This document shows, one piece after another, positions 22,230 to 34,200 of a stretch of 64,000 nucleotides of DNA. Within the stretch, counting starts at the first letter, position 1; every line of letters starts with the position of its first letter. The stretch lies in the NCBI GenBank assembly GCA_900095095.1, contig FMBT01000458.1, positions 28,533-92,532 of the forward strand, in the 5' to 3' direction. The translations under genes and the position numbers were made by a program. The notes under the pieces were generated by a model. It saw nothing but the letters and a program-made list of their open reading frames with translations, had not been told where the DNA came from and ran no database searches. The stretch is from Fragilariopsis cylindrus CCMP1102 (lineage: Eukaryota > Bacillariophyta > Bacillariophyceae > Bacillariales > Bacillariaceae).

Positions 22230-25200
22230 AGTACAACAAAGAAGCCAGGTAGAATCCTTCACAGGCCTACACCGGTACTAGTTGGTACTGTTGGTGGTAC
22301 ACTATATCCAAGTCGGGCGAAGCCATTACATGGTGCAAGGCGCTTCTCTGAAGTCCTGCTCTCTATCAATGTCAATGGACATGATACCATGGCACGATGT
22401 CTCCTAGACACTGGATGTACCAAGTCAATGATACTAAAACAATTTACAGATAAGAAGCGACGAACCAAGTTGTCAAAAGAGAACACTATCAAGTATGAAA
22501 CATACGGTAGTACATTCATCTCTTCAATGACAGCTAGCGTGGGCTTCAAGATGATTGAATTCGAACAACAAAAGAATCAAACCATCGAATACAAGTTCCA
22601 AGTGGATGAAACATCTAACCCAAGAAAACAACAGTATGATGTGATTATTGGGAATGATCTCCTATGGAATATGGGTATCAATATCTTGTTCAAAGAACAG
22701 CAAGTTCAATGGAATGAAGATAAGATCCCACTAAAGACTATCGGTGAGTTGCGCAGTCGCGACACCTGTTGCATGCTCTACAGCATGCACACTGATAGCC
22801 CTCTTCTACAAGAAGCAGAAGAGAGACAAAACAAAATGTTGGAATGCAACTACTCCAAGGTCAACATAGATGCTATGGTAAATGATCTAGATATTGATGC
22901 TACCAACAAGGACAAGCTGAAAAAGACCCTACGAAAATTCGAAAAGGGTCTATTTGGTGGAGGTTTGGGAACTCTCAAACATTGTAAGCCTGCACACATC
23001 AAGTTGAAACCTGGTGTGGTGCCTTATAAAGGAAGATACTTCAATCTTCCCAAGGCTTACGAATATATTGCTAAGAAGGAAGTAGAAAGAATGGTTAGCA
23101 TCGGTGTACTACAAGAACTTCCATGGCATGATGATAGCCCTTGGGCTTCACCATCCTTTGGAGTATCAAAGAAGACTGGTGATATTCGAATCGTTACAGA
23201 CTTCCGGGAATTGAATAAATGGGTTGAAGTAGATCCATTTCCATTACCCAGAATCAATGAAACACTGCAAAAGCTTGAAAAATTCAAGTCTGCAACGGCC
23301 CTTGACCTATCTCTTGGTTTCTATACGATTCCACTTGATGAAGAGAGCCAAAAGCTATGTGCAACTATACTACCCTGGGGGAAGTATAGGTATTTAAGAA
23401 TGCCTATGGGCGTCGCTTGTGCACCTTCTATGTTTCAGTCCATCATGACCGAAACACTTAGAGGACTAGATGAACTAGTGTATATCGATGATATACTGGT
23501 GATTCAAAGAGTGAATGAGTCAACTGAAGATCATTTACAAAAGGTTGAGCAAGTTCTGCAGCGTCTACAAGATGCCGGATTCAAAGCTAATCTTAGAAAG
23601 AGCTTCTTCATGCAGAAAAGCGTCGAGTATCTAGGATACCAGCTTACTAGTGAAGGCATCGGTCCACAGCCAAAGAAAATTGAAGCTATGGATCGAATAC
23701 TACCACCAGCAAGTGGAAAACAGCTCAGAAGGTTCCTAGGAATGATAAATTTCTACAGAGACCTATTCCGGGGTAGAAGTCATATTCTAGCCCCATTGAA
23801 TGAATTAGCAGCAGCTTCAACAAAGAAAAAGAACAGTACCAAGCGTCCTATTCCATTTCTTATGTTGGAAAAGCATCTAGCTGCATTCAACAAAGCCAAG
23901 GAAATGATCAAAACAGATGTACTGTTATCATTTCCAGACTTTGACAAGCCCTTTCATCTGTATACAGATGCAAGCGATATCCAACTGGGTGCCACTCTAG
24001 TACAAGATGGCAAGCCACTTGGATTCTACACGAGAAAACTCAGTGATCCGCAATTGAACTATACCGTAGGCGAAAAGGAACTCCTTGGTATAGTGGAAGG
24101 TTTAAAAGCCTTTGCTGGAGTGATCCGGGGTCAGGACTTAACAGTCCACACGGATCATCTCAATCTCCTCTATGCAAAACTGCCAAGTCAGAGGATGATG
24201 AGGTGGAGAAATCTTGTGGAAGAATACAATCCAAAAGTTGTTCACATTGCAGGCATCGATAATGATGCTGCAGATGCTCTATCAAGATTAGACCTTGCTG
24301 ACAAGGCTGATGACTTGAAAGTGTGGGAACAGAAACAAAAGCGACTACAGTATGTGGATGTAAAGATGATGAATCTCTGCACATTTATGTCTGAATCAAA
24401 CTTCATAGAAGATGGATTTGACTCGGATAGTAACATACTGATGACAGCATCAAACAATGAATCATCGTATCCCTTAGATTTACAATCAATGCAAACAGCA
24501 CAGCTGGATGATGAAAGTTTAGTTAATATGATCGACAGCCATATTAAAACTAACAGTACAAATTCAACCTACACATACAAATCTGTGGAAGGAATTGAAC
24601 TGATACACAAGAATAACAAAATATTAGTACCCCAATCGAAACAACAAATCGTATTAGAGTGGTATCATAATATATTGGTTCATCCTGGTGAAAAACGTAT
24701 GATTGATACAATCAAGTTAGTATTCACTTGGAGTGGTCTTAATAAGCAAGTAAAACAGCTTGTAAAGACCTGTCATGAATGCCAGATGTACAAGAAAGCT
24801 GGCAAGAAGAAATACTCACTCCTACCACCCAAAGATGCAGAGTCTATCCGATGGAATAGAGTTAATGTTGATCTATGGGGACCGAAGTCAGTAGTAAATT
24901 CAAATGGTTTTACATATGAAATACATGTAATGACTATGGTCGATCCAGTAACTGGCTGGTTTGAACAACAACAGTTATATGGTCCTCCCACAGCATACAG
25001 ATGCCAACAAATCCTTGACAGTGTGTGGTTGTCACGATACCCACGACCAAAAGAAATTGGATTTGATAATGGTACAGAGTTCAAAGCTGAATTTGCAGAA
25101 CTCTGTGATAATATGGGTTTAAAACAAAAACCAAGCAATGCTTGGAACCCCCAATCAAATGCTATACTAGAACGTATACACCAAGTGTTAGGTGATGGTT

Positions 25201-25670
25201 TAGCAACATTTGATTTAGAAAATACACCCATTGAAATGGATAACGAAGATCCATTCGATGAATACCTCTCTTCGGTGGCCTATGCAATTAGATCATCATA
25301 TCATCAATCACATGGACACTCACCAGCACAGCTAGTGTTTGGAAGAGATATGTTTTCACCAGTATCAACTGAAATTGACTGGAATGAAATCAAAAATAAT
25401 AAACAAACAAAAATAAACAAAAATAATATTAGAGAAAACTCAAGCAGAGTACCTCACATCTATCAGAAGGGTGACCTCATCACCCTGAAGAAGCCAGGCA
25501 TCCTTCGCAAGCTAGCAATACCTCGTGAAGGACCTTATAAAGTTATTAAACATAACAACAATGGATCAATATTAATTGAAAAATCCCCAACAAACATCAA
25601 AAATGTCAATGTTAGGAGGGTTGCTCCATACTATCGCAAACTTGAAACTCCTACCACAACAGTTGAATGA
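22230..25670 (+). CDS. pol: Pol polyprotein: protease, reverse transcriptase, RNase H, integrase
   Basis: In the same frame as gag. The first ATG is at 22389, but protease-like sequence begins earlier (VLLSINVNGHDTM), so translation probably enters from gag through the TGA. Domains in order: aspartic protease (LLDTGCTKSMI); RT with FRELNKW, ATALDLSLGFYTIPLDE and the catalytic YIDD; RNase H (LYTDASDIQLGATL, HTDHLNLLY); integrase with an HHCC zinc finger ending CHECQ and the D-D-E triad in VDLWGP, GFDNGTEF and AILERIHQ; and a GPY/F module (EGPYKVIK). No chromodomain is evident. Length about 1146 codons from the gag stop. All key catalytic residues are present and there is no frameshift. Confidence 0.93.
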   Translation, partial: STTKKPGRILHRPTPVLVGTVGGTLYPSRAKPLHGARRFSEVLLSINVNGHDTMARCLLDTGCTKSMILKQFTDKKRRTKLSKENTIKYETYGSTFISSMTASVGFKMIEFEQQKNQTIEYKFQVDETSNPRKQQYDVIIGNDLLWNMGINILFKEQQVQWNEDKIPLKTIGELRSRDTCCMLYSMHTDSPLLQEAEERQNKMLECNYSKVNIDAMVNDLDIDATNKDKLKKTLRKFEKGLFGGGLGTLKHCKPAHIKLKPGVVPYKGRYFNLPKAYEYIAKKEVERMVSIGVLQELPWHDDSPWASPSFGVSKKTGDIRIVTDFRELNKWVEVDPFPLPRINETLQKLEKFKSATALDLSLGFYTIPLDEESQKLCATILPWGKYRYLRMPMGVACAPSMFQSIMTETLRGLDELVYIDDILVIQRVNESTEDHLQKVEQVLQRLQDAGFKANLRKSFFMQKSVEYLGYQLTSEGIGPQPKKIEAMDRILPPASGKQLRRFLGMINFYRDLFRGRSHILAPLNELAAASTKKKNSTKRPIPFLMLEKHLAAFNKAKEMIKTDVLLSFPDFDKPFHLYTDASDIQLGATLVQDGKPLGFYTRKLSDPQLNYTVGEKELLGIVEGLKAFAGVIRGQDLTVHTDHLNLLYAKLPSQRMMRWRNLVEEYNPKVVHIAGIDNDAADALSRLDLADKADDLKVWEQKQKRLQYVDVKMMNLCTFMSESNFIEDGFDSDSNILMTASNNESSYPLDLQSMQTAQLDDESLVNMIDSHIKTNSTNSTYTYKSVEGIELIHKNNKILVPQSKQQIVLEWYHNILVHPGEKRMIDTIKLVFTWSGLNKQVKQLVKTCHECQMYKKAGKKKYSLLPPKDAESIRWNRVNVDLWGPKSVVNSNGFTYEIHVMTMVDPVTGWFEQQQLYGPPTAYRCQQILDSVWLSRYPRPKEIGFDNGTEFKAEFAELCDNMGLKQKPSNAWNPQSNAILERIHQVLGDGLATFDLENTPIEMDNEDPFDEYLSSVAYAIRSSYHQSHGHSPAQLVFGRDMFSPVSTEIDWNEIKNNKQTKINKNNIRENSSRVPHIYQKGDLITLKKPGILRKLAIPREGPYKVIKHNNNGSILIEKSPTNIKNVNVRRVAPYYRKLETPTTTVE

Positions 25671-25703
25671 CAATAGGATCTATTTGAAATACTAATATGG
25701 ATC

Positions 25704-25712
25704 GGAGGAGAA
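25704..25712 (+). promoter_or_regulatory. Polypurine tract
   Basis: GGAGGAGAA immediately before the 3' LTR; the expected primer for plus-strand DNA synthesis. Confidence 0.75.
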
Positions 25713-25902
25713 TGCAGTGCGTACATATATCACAGGACTAACACTAGTGATTCATCGCTAAATCAATCGCTAACGAATCAAATGAACTGCCTCCATTACG
25801 ATGGAAGCAGCTCTCTAGAATAGAACCCAATACTAATGCTTATAATATACATTATCTCACAATAGAAAGCCTCTTCCCTATATACTAGTCTAGGGCATGG
25901 CA
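25713..25902 (+). repeat. 3' LTR
   Basis: 190 bp, ending ...GGGCATGGCA, directly followed by TATTA (25903-25907). One visible mismatch to the 5' LTR. Confidence 0.95.
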
Positions 25903-25907
25903 TATTA
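25903..25907. repeat. Target-site duplication, right copy
   Basis: TATTA, matching 19990-19994. Confidence 0.9.
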
Positions 25908-26235
25908 CTGTCATGATTACTTTGGCTAGTACATAGATTGGCCCATTAAATTGAGTTTCTGCTGTTTTTCCTAGTAGTAGTGGTATCCTCCTACTCTATT
26001 TCGGGACTTAGCAGCACTTGTCATACCCTAGTGATAGTCCGGCAGCACTATCACATGATAGGATTATGTCACTTGCTCTGTAAATAATAGTGGCGTCTGG
26101 GTTGCTTGTAATGTAATTGTGGAATTGAATGAGTGCTGCTTGTGTTTCTTCTGTTGCCTTGATGATGAGTTTGTTTAAGGAGTGTAGTTGCGTTACGTTG
26201 ACGTCTCTTTTGTTGTGAAGGAACTTGCCATATAC

Positions 26236-26262
26236 TCGTCATATATGAAGGCGTTTATAGTT
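26236..26262. repeat. Second copy of the 27-bp duplicated sequence
   Basis: Identical to 17334-17360. It lies in the intergenic stretch 25908-27025, which otherwise contains no credible gene. Confidence 0.7.
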
Positions 26263-26483
26263 GATATTATTAGTTTTGGGAATCAATCACTTTATTAAAA
26301 TATGAATTTGAAATAATCATTTCATTACCCCTCTGGCCCTTGCTAATGTTGTATGAAAGCTTCAAATTAATTCCAGGCCTACTGAACTGATTAGTTCTTG
26401 ATTGTTGCTTTGTAATGAATCATTGAGGCTTCATATTTTCTGTTTTATTATCTTATGTAAATATTTATTTGTTGTATTCTGTA

Positions 26484-26543
26484 CAGTATCTTTTTAAAAT
26501 ACCGGTGACCCTATTCCTAACTGAGAATGAATCGATGAATGAA
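26484..26543. repeat. 60-bp direct repeat, copy 1
   Basis: CAGTATCTTTTTAAAATACC... matches 26687-26746 with one substitution (ACCGGTGACC versus ACCGGTAACC). The copies are 203 bp apart, start to start. Confidence 0.8.
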
Positions 26544-26686
26544 CAAGTTTCTATTAAAGGAGATATGGGAGGAACGCCTTATAAGGAGGACAATCCATTA
26601 TCAAGATCTTATGTGAAGTACTGTACTGTAAGGAGGTAATCGTTTAAGGGGAATCCTATTTAGGGGAATGATCCAGAGGAATGATC

Positions 26687-26746
26687 CAGTATCTTTTTAA
26701 AATACCGGTAACCCTATTCCTAACTGAGAATGAATCGATGAATGAA
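26687..26746. repeat. 60-bp direct repeat, copy 2
   Basis: Near-identical to 26484-26543. The sequence between the copies does not repeat, so this is a dispersed pair or the edges of a small insertion rather than a tandem array. Confidence 0.8.
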
Positions 26747-27025
26747 TCTTGCGCGACTCCGATTTCTTGTGAAACAAATTGAAAATCAATACGAGGCCTA
26801 TTTTTTCCTCCAGTCTTCGCCCAATTTACTTTACGACAAGAACTGTAACAACCACTAATAAGCGACATCATCGACATCGCTCATACCGGAAATTGTTATC
26901 ATAATATCGATCAAATAAATAGTAAAGGTACTATTAGTATTCGCCCAGGCACTTTAGCTAAAGCATTACATAGATTTGTTGAAACAATTCACTCTCCATA
27001 TTTCTCAATTCCAAAAACGACAACG

Positions 27026-28809
27026 ATGTTCAATCGTTATCTTCTCACAGCCAATAAGAGCGTTTTCCGAGTCACGAAAAGTCATGGTTTTTCGACGACG
27101 ACGAGAAGATTAAAACCCGTTTGGGCTACTGTCGATCCAAAAGATATGGGCGTCGACAAGGAACCACATGCTGTACAGAATCTTGTAGATGGGAAATGGG
27201 AAACAGGAAAATCGGCGGTGATCACCGTTCCTCATCCTCTCGATGCCGATGCACCTCCAATCTTTACTGTTCCTGATACTCAGATTTCAGAACTTGATCC
27301 GTTCTTCAAGAGTTTACGTAAAGTACCGAAATCGGGTGTTCACAACCCAATGAAGAACCCTGAACGATACGTTGAATACGGAGAAATCAGTCGACTGGTA
27401 AGAATCTGAAGTAATGAAAAAGAAAAAGATAAACATTTTGGATGAATAAGGGAGAGTAAGGATCTATTCTAACCGACTTCCACGTTTCCGTTTTTTTTCC
27501 TAATTCTACACTAAAGGCTGGAGCTGCTCTTTCAGACCCTGAGATTGCCGAATTTTTTACACAATGCATCATCAAGTGCGTACCGAAGTCACATGCACAA
27601 GCAGCAGGGGAAGTCAAAGTCACAGCTGCATTTCTGAACAATTTTGCTGGTGATAATGTTCGACGTTTAGTAAAATCCTTTGGTGTACCCGGTGATCACT
27701 ATGGTCAGATGTCTGTAGGACATCGTTGGCCGTACGGTCCAGTAGCACTAGTTACTCCATTCAATTTTCCTTTGGAAATACCTGTCTTACAGTTGATGGG
27801 AGCCTTGTTTATGGGTAATAAGCCTGTATTAAAACCATCGGAAAACGTTTCATTCGTAATGGAGCAATTTTTGCATCTATTGATTCATTGTGGTATGGAT
27901 CCCAATGATGTAGATTTTTTGAACTGTAAGGGACCTGTCGCACAAGAGCTTATTGTTGGTGCTCCGGTACGGGTGACTCAATTTACTGGATCGTCTCGCG
28001 TGGCAGAATTATTACTCCAAGCAACAAACGGGAAGATAAAGATCGAGGATGCAGGATTCGATTGGAAAGTTATTGGACCAGATGTTGGTGATGTAGACTA
28101 CGTTGCTTGGCAGTGTGACCAAGATGCGTACGCTTCCATAGGACAAAAATGTTCTGCTCAATCCATATGCTTCATTCACGAAAATTGGAAGGAAGCTGGA
28201 CTACTCGAAAAACTCAAAGCTAGAGCGGCGACACGCAATCTTGATGATTGTACCATTGGACCAGTTTTGACCGTAACGACAGAACAAATTCTGAGTCATA
28301 CCAATAAAATTGCCAGTCTTCCCGGTGCTGAGGTCTTATGGGGAGGGAAGGAGCTAACGGGACACAAAATTCCTAAGGTGTACGGTGCGGTCGAACCTAC
28401 AGCTGTCTTCGTTCCTCTTGAAGAAATGTTAAAAGAAGAAAACTTTGATACTTGTGTAAGCGAAATCTTTGCTCCCTTCCAGGTTATTACATACTTTAAT
28501 GATGATAACGTAGACCTTGTTTTGCAAGCCTTAGAGGGAATGGATAATCACCTCACGGCAGCTTGCGTATCGAACGATCCTGCCTTTCAATCCAAAATCT
28601 TGGCTAACACTGTGAATGGTACGACATACGCTGGACGTCGGGCTCGTACCACGGGAGCGCCTCAAAATCATTGGTTCGGACCTGCAGGAGATCCTCGTGG
28701 TTGTGGTATTGGGTCGCCAGAAGCCATTCAATTGGTGTGGTCGTGTCATCGGGAAATTATCCATGATTCTTTTGTTCCCTCCGAATGGAAAGATGGACAA
28801 CAATCGTAA
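27026..28809 (+). CDS. Delta-1-pyrroline-5-carboxylate dehydrogenase, plant-type ALDH12
   Basis: Two exons (27026-27397, 27517-28809; intron 27398-27516), 554 residues, no frame break. Oxidises P5C/glutamate semialdehyde to glutamate with NAD+, the last step of proline catabolism (family knowledge). The N-terminus (MFNRYLLTANKSVFRVTKSH) is a typical mitochondrial presequence. The Rossmann region has PYGPVALVTPFNFPLEIP, the ALDH12-type glutamate is in IEDAGFDWKVIGPDVG, and the nucleophile is in GQKCSAQS. The later SEIFAPFQVI and C-terminal regions are collinear with plant ALDH12A1. It converges with the acidic orphan gene at 29000. Confidence 0.92.
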
Positions 28810-28999
28810 TTCATACATACAGATAAAACCCCATGAGAATAAACAATAGATAATAAGTACCTAATTATATTAAGGCCTTCTCCGAAGAAAAAGGTTGTAC
28901 TAGGATGATTGAGCATCAACAAGAAGAGAAACGGAAATTTCAGTCAATCATGTTTCATAAAACTATGGAGAAATAATATTAACAATTTTACTTATATCG

Positions 29000-30178
29000 T
29001 TACGCTTTTAATACTGAGTATGACAACCTTTCCGAATTGGCCTTGTAGTTTCCTTTAGAAAAACCGTTATTATCTTTCCATTTCAATTCTCCAACTTGAG
29101 GGAGTGAGATACAGCATCGGGATGCTGTTAATAGTTTCTTCAGGGTATCGGTACACCTCGCTCCTTTGGAAGAGTTGTAGTCCCCCCAAGGATCGTCACA
29201 ATCATGAAGTAAATACATATCATAATCATCTTCTTCGAACCAGCATACTCGATTCATGCTATCTTCGTGTGAAAACACAATGGGTTCGTCCAAAAAGCAA
29301 GCTCTTTTTGATGTTGGAAAATGGTTCAAGTCTGTGATGTCAAAACCACAATCATCATTGGACCTCGTTTCGGAGGATATGGAAGAACATTCTGTCAAGA
29401 GAGTCTGATCTTGAAGTCGAACATCCGATACATCATTCGATTTGAGATCTTTCGTCCTTCTTTCATTACTATCATAAATATCCGAGAACGACTGATGATG
29501 ATGTGATGCTCCATTTCGATGCTTTTCGTTTCCTTTTTCATCATATCCCAGTCCGAAATTCATCTCCATCAAAGTGACAAGCGTTTGAGTTTCTGGGTCA
29601 AAGAAAAGTTGTGCATAAGAAATGTTGCCTTTTGGTATCCCTCCGTTTGCTTCTGGGAGGAACTTAATGGGCGAATTATTGGTGGAGCCACTGCTTTCAC
29701 GTTTGCCATGTTTATCATAATCTTGAAACTCGTTGTGGCACTTTTTTCTCGTTACAACAAAATCGTCATCTCTCTCTTCATCATTGAACCTAGATTTGAT
29801 AGTGTTATCATCATCGTCGTCGTCGTCGTCGTAGTCAGCATCATTGCCATTATATAATCCACTGAAAGTAAAGTCTGATCCTGCTGTCAATGAGGACGTA
29901 GAAAGAACTAGATCTAGGTCGTCGTCATCCATAAAAGAAATCCATTCATCAACAAGATCTATCTTGTCGTTGTTCTGTTGTGGTATCGTTCTTCGACGTT
30001 GTTCCAATTCACGAAAAACATCGTCACGAGTCACCCCATCAGGGATTTGAATTTTCCCTTCGGTGTCTTCATTCTGTTCATACAAGTAGGAAAACCACAA
30101 ATTCAATGTGTTCCACCCTACAACAGATAACTTTACATCTCCTTCAGAACCAAGATACTTCGAACGGGTAACAGCCAT
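29000..30178 (-). CDS. Acidic low-complexity orphan protein
   Basis: Single-exon frame of 392 residues from ATG 30178. I recognise no domain. The N-terminal 45 residues are well structured in appearance (VVGWNTLNLWFSYLYEQNED). Then come Asp runs (YDDDDDDDDN), a Ser/Asn-rich middle and patches rich in Cys, Trp and acidic residues (RVCWFEEDDYDMYLLHDC). There is no signal peptide or membrane segment. The start is shared with a 1.1-kb divergent region in front of the LIN9 homologue. Codon composition looks like the neighbours. Protein-coding is likely because the frame is long and uninterrupted; function unknown. Confidence 0.6.
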   Translation of the reverse strand: MAVTRSKYLGSEGDVKLSVVGWNTLNLWFSYLYEQNEDTEGKIQIPDGVTRDDVFRELEQRRRTIPQQNNDKIDLVDEWISFMDDDDLDLVLSTSSLTAGSDFTFSGLYNGNDADYDDDDDDDDNTIKSRFNDEERDDDFVVTRKKCHNEFQDYDKHGKRESSGSTNNSPIKFLPEANGGIPKGNISYAQLFFDPETQTLVTLMEMNFGLGYDEKGNEKHRNGASHHHQSFSDIYDSNERRTKDLKSNDVSDVRLQDQTLLTECSSISSETRSNDDCGFDITDLNHFPTSKRACFLDEPIVFSHEDSMNRVCWFEEDDYDMYLLHDCDDPWGDYNSSKGARCTDTLKKLLTASRCCISLPQVGELKWKDNNGFSKGNYKANSERLSYSVLKA

Positions 30179-31292
30179 AGTGTATGGATTAAGAAAAATG
30201 ATGAACGATTCGATTCGAGTCGACTATAGGTTTAGATAATGACAGATTCAATTCCTCTTCTTCTTTTTTATATCTTCGCTTGATTTACAAGTCGAATGCT
30301 GAACAGAACTGAATAGATCAATAAAGGATTGTGATGGTACGACATGAGGTGTATTATGATGTTGATACCGTACTTCACACTCGTAATTCGTAAGCCCTAA
30401 TGCAGACAGAAAATAAAATCGTTATCGAAGATGATGATGATGTCTCCACCACTACAAGTACTTTGCTAGCCATTGTTTTCTTTTTGTTCCCGCCTAGATG
30501 AAAAATTGATTTTTCGGTCTACAGAGGGGTAATTATGATATATATTCGTAATAAAATCTCAACGAACACGATCTATATATATATTTTGAATTTTTTTATC
30601 ATGTGGATCGCATCACACGCCCCTTTCGTTATTTAAATGATACGAAAATACCATTCAATAGAATAGATTGATTACTGACTCAATGATTGTTTTCCTTTTT
30701 CTAGCAGAGTGATCATCATTTTTTAGATCGTATGACCTTTGCAAAATGTAGGAGTTGTTACGGTAACAAATATTGAAATTTTCATTTTTGAAACGAAAAA
30801 AAAATGAATTGCTTTTTTTTACACCTTGTCTCGTCCCGCGTTTTCGTCATATGATCTATACATATCATACATACCTCCAGTATCTCGCGCAAAATATGAC
30901 AAACTCTTATTTAAAACATACCTTCAACGTACAGTACAACGATACCAATAACAAATACAGTACACACCGTATCGAGCGAGATGCGAGATATCGAGACGAC
31001 TTTCACCATAAGCAATAGATATCTTGTGTTGTTGTGAGTTGTGAGTTATGTTGTATCTTGTTGTTGTATCTTGTTGTTGTTGTTGTTGTGTTGTTGTTTT
31101 AAGTTCCGACGTGACTTTTATTTTGCTCATCTCATCTTCTTGGCGTGCAATTCGACTGACTAACATGATTTTTTCTCAGAAATCGCATTCCGTCCAGGAC
31201 AAAATTAAATTATTGTGTATCTGCTGTACCGTAACAGCGTATCATACTTGGAGTATTACCATCATCAATCAAAAAGCAACAATTTATACATC
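30179..31292. other. Divergent intergenic region
   Basis: Lies between the acidic orphan (-) and the LIN9 homologue (+). TACAGTA occurs at 30930 and 30956. A GTT-rich microsatellite is at about 31050-31100, in the probable 5' UTR. No gene is seen. Confidence 0.5.
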
Positions 31293-34200
31293 ATGGCAGA
31301 ACATCAGAGTGCCGAAAGTTCCCTTATGATGGGAGAGACAGATGAAGAAAAGTCTGTTGAAAGCAACGAGGACATGTTTTCTATGCATGCCGATATGAAC
31401 CAAGATTTAGAAGATAATAACCATAACAAGAATGATAATGACAATGATAACGATAATAGCGACAATGATAAAGACGCTGATAACGATAATGATAACAGTA
31501 ACAATAATAGCGACAACGAGAAAGACGATGATAATCAAAACCGTGTGAGAAGAAGCAGTAGAAAAATTGGTGATACTAACAATAAGAAGACTGATGATGA
31601 ACACGAAGACGATGACGACGAAAATGAAAATGAGAATGAGAATGAAACTGATACTAATAATAAAGGAATCAACGACGACGAGGACGACGACGATGAATCC
31701 AAGACCCAAAGAAAGAAAATCAAGAAGCTACCAACAAAAAAGAATCTGAATCAACCTACCTTGGAGGCAATGGAAAAATATCTCAAAAGTGGAAAGTTCT
31801 TCGATGATTCATTAGAATATGAAGAAGTTGGAGCCTTTGCATCGAAGATTCATCGGTACACACAGAACGTACACGATTACGCCGTGGGTTGATCTTTCAG
31901 GATGGTGCAATCGAAAATGGAGATGATCCAAACGCTGATATTAATCCTATTATTATTACAGCCGAGGATGCTGCCGATGAACTACTATACAATCAAGTGT
32001 ACCAGAGAGAAGAATTTTATGCTGTTGCGACAGAATTTTCTAAAACCATGGTAGATGGTGCACACGATATGGCTGGATCGAACTCTATCAGTCATTCCAA
32101 GACAGTGAATTGGTTGAAACGTGCCGCGGGGATGCAACGTCAATACGACCCCTATGATCAAACAACTTCTAAGCGACGTCAAAATATATTACTACATCGC
32201 CAAGAACAACAATCACAGGCAGGAGGACTATATTCAGAGGAGTCAGAAGATGGAGGAGAAGAAGAAATAATTACTGCTTCTGCAGATAGTGGTGGGGGTG
32301 GAGATGGTACTTTGGCACCAAAACGATTAACTCGAAGACGGGTCCGGATGACTCGTAAAAAGAGACGGCAAGAACGATTGGATAAGGAAACAGAAAACTT
32401 TCGAATCTTAGCGGATGTAGTTGGGGAACTTGAAAAGCAATCGGGTGCTGTTTCTGAAGGACGTAGCAAGAAGGGTAACAAGCTAGGTACTGGTAGTGTG
32501 TCACCATTGACTATTGACGGAGGTGCTGCTGCTGAAGGTGATGATGACGATGATGGTGATGTAGGTATGATGGATGCCATTCCGGAAGAAATCGTTGACG
32601 TAACACCTGAATCATTCCCGAGCTTAGAATCAACGGGTTTGACACAAATTGGTTCCAATAATATCTATAAAGGTTCAACGATAGCCGCCCTCGCAACTTA
32701 TATGGATTCGAATCAAAGTAATCAAAAGGACGATGATGATACAATGATGGTAGAAAAAGAAAAAGAGTCGTCTCAACAAATTGCATCAGAGTATATAAGT
32801 CTTCCACCACCAATAGCCAAGCTTGGTTTGGAATTCCGTCCACAATTATTGAAACTAAAAGAAGTCAGTAAAACTCCTCGGAACATACAACAAGAACAAG
32901 ACAAGGGCGTTGACGCTCCCAAAAAGAAGAATTATTCCGATGATTTGTATGTCAAAAACTGCAAGACTTTGATGAATACATTATCTAATAAGCATGCAAG
33001 AAATTGGGCTGTCCACGAATTTTTCTACAGTGATATGGATCGTGAATGGTATCAGAACGATGGGTTTATTTCCGAACTCGCTAAGCTCGGTTTACCTATC
33101 ACTTCGAAGACACGATTAACGAAACAAGAATGGAGTCTTGTTCGGTGTAAACTACGATCGCGACCTCGTCTCTTCTCTAAGCGGTTCATTGCAGATCAGA
33201 TCAAGAAAAGAAATCGTCATCGGAACCTTCTTCGGAAATTGCAACAAGATCCTGACATTACAGAATTCTCACCGATTCCTATAGGCACTGTTGTTACTGC
33301 ATATCACAAGCATGGTTGTACTATATGTCAAGGGAGGGTGCTATTTCATGATCTGAGCAATCACAATTACCTTGTTCAATTTGATGATGAGGAATTTGGT
33401 TGCGAAATCTGTCCAGATTCTGAGGTAGCAGTCACTACTGCGTCTATCAGTAGTAGCAACGGAAAGCATACTGTTAAGTCTCCCCATCCCTTGTACAAGC
33501 CATGTAAGATATTCGCCAGTGAACAGAAAACAGATATTAAAGAATTAGTACTTTCAAAAGGTACCGCAAGCGGTGGACGTACGGAAAGTATTGAGCGAGA
33601 GATTTTGGTTAGTTTACTCGCTGCCATCAAAGAAGGATTTGAAAGGAAGGAGAACATTCTCAAGGCATTAGAAAGTTGCTCTGAAAATCCAGGTATAAAC
33701 GCATCGAAACATATTTCTTGGCTTTTAGCGAATCTTGATCGAAGCAATAGCACACTTCAAAAGGCTTTGACCCATCTGCAAGTACTTTATGGTATAACAT
33801 ACGAAAATGCGACGTCGGAAGAAGATGCAAACGTAGAAAGAATGAAATTACGTAACGAATACCCAGATAATAAGTCGTGTCAAGAATTGGTTGCATCGCT
33901 TACGTCCATGTCAGAGAAGGTCGGAGAACTCATTTTTTCGGATAACGATGCTAGTGATGAGAAACAAAAGAATGAATCGTCCATGTTGCAGAAAGATTTA
34001 GCAGGCAGTGCAAGCTTACTTGTACTTGCCAACTTTCTAGCTGAATCGTCTTCATTAGAATCAGATAAAGCGGCTTATTCGAGTACGATGGATGCTGTTT
34101 TGAAATCGTCACTTGACAAATACGCAAACATTTGTTTAGCCCCGACGTCAGAGACTTTACTTATCGGCCAAAAATTAGAAAATGAATCTCAGATGAAAAT

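Larger units (their letters stand above)
19995..25902 (+). mobile_element. Complete Ty3/Gypsy-type LTR retrotransposon
   Basis: The element is 5908 bp long and bounded by two 190-bp LTRs that begin TG and end CA. It is flanked by a 5-bp target-site duplication, TATTA, at 19990-19994 and 25903-25907. The order gag, protease, reverse transcriptase, RNase H, integrase places it in Ty3/Gypsy, since Copia elements have integrase before RT. A purine tract GGAGGAGAA abuts the 3' LTR (25704-25712). Both reading frames are intact and I see a single LTR mismatch (G/A near 20016 versus 25734), so insertion was recent and the element may be active. Confidence 0.95.

Noticed and set aside
24773-25231. 152-residue minus-strand frame within pol
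   Set aside because: Antisense shadow of the integrase region.
26656-26877. 73-residue minus-strand frame near the 60-bp repeats
   Set aside because: It overlaps one repeat copy, is short and has no supporting context.
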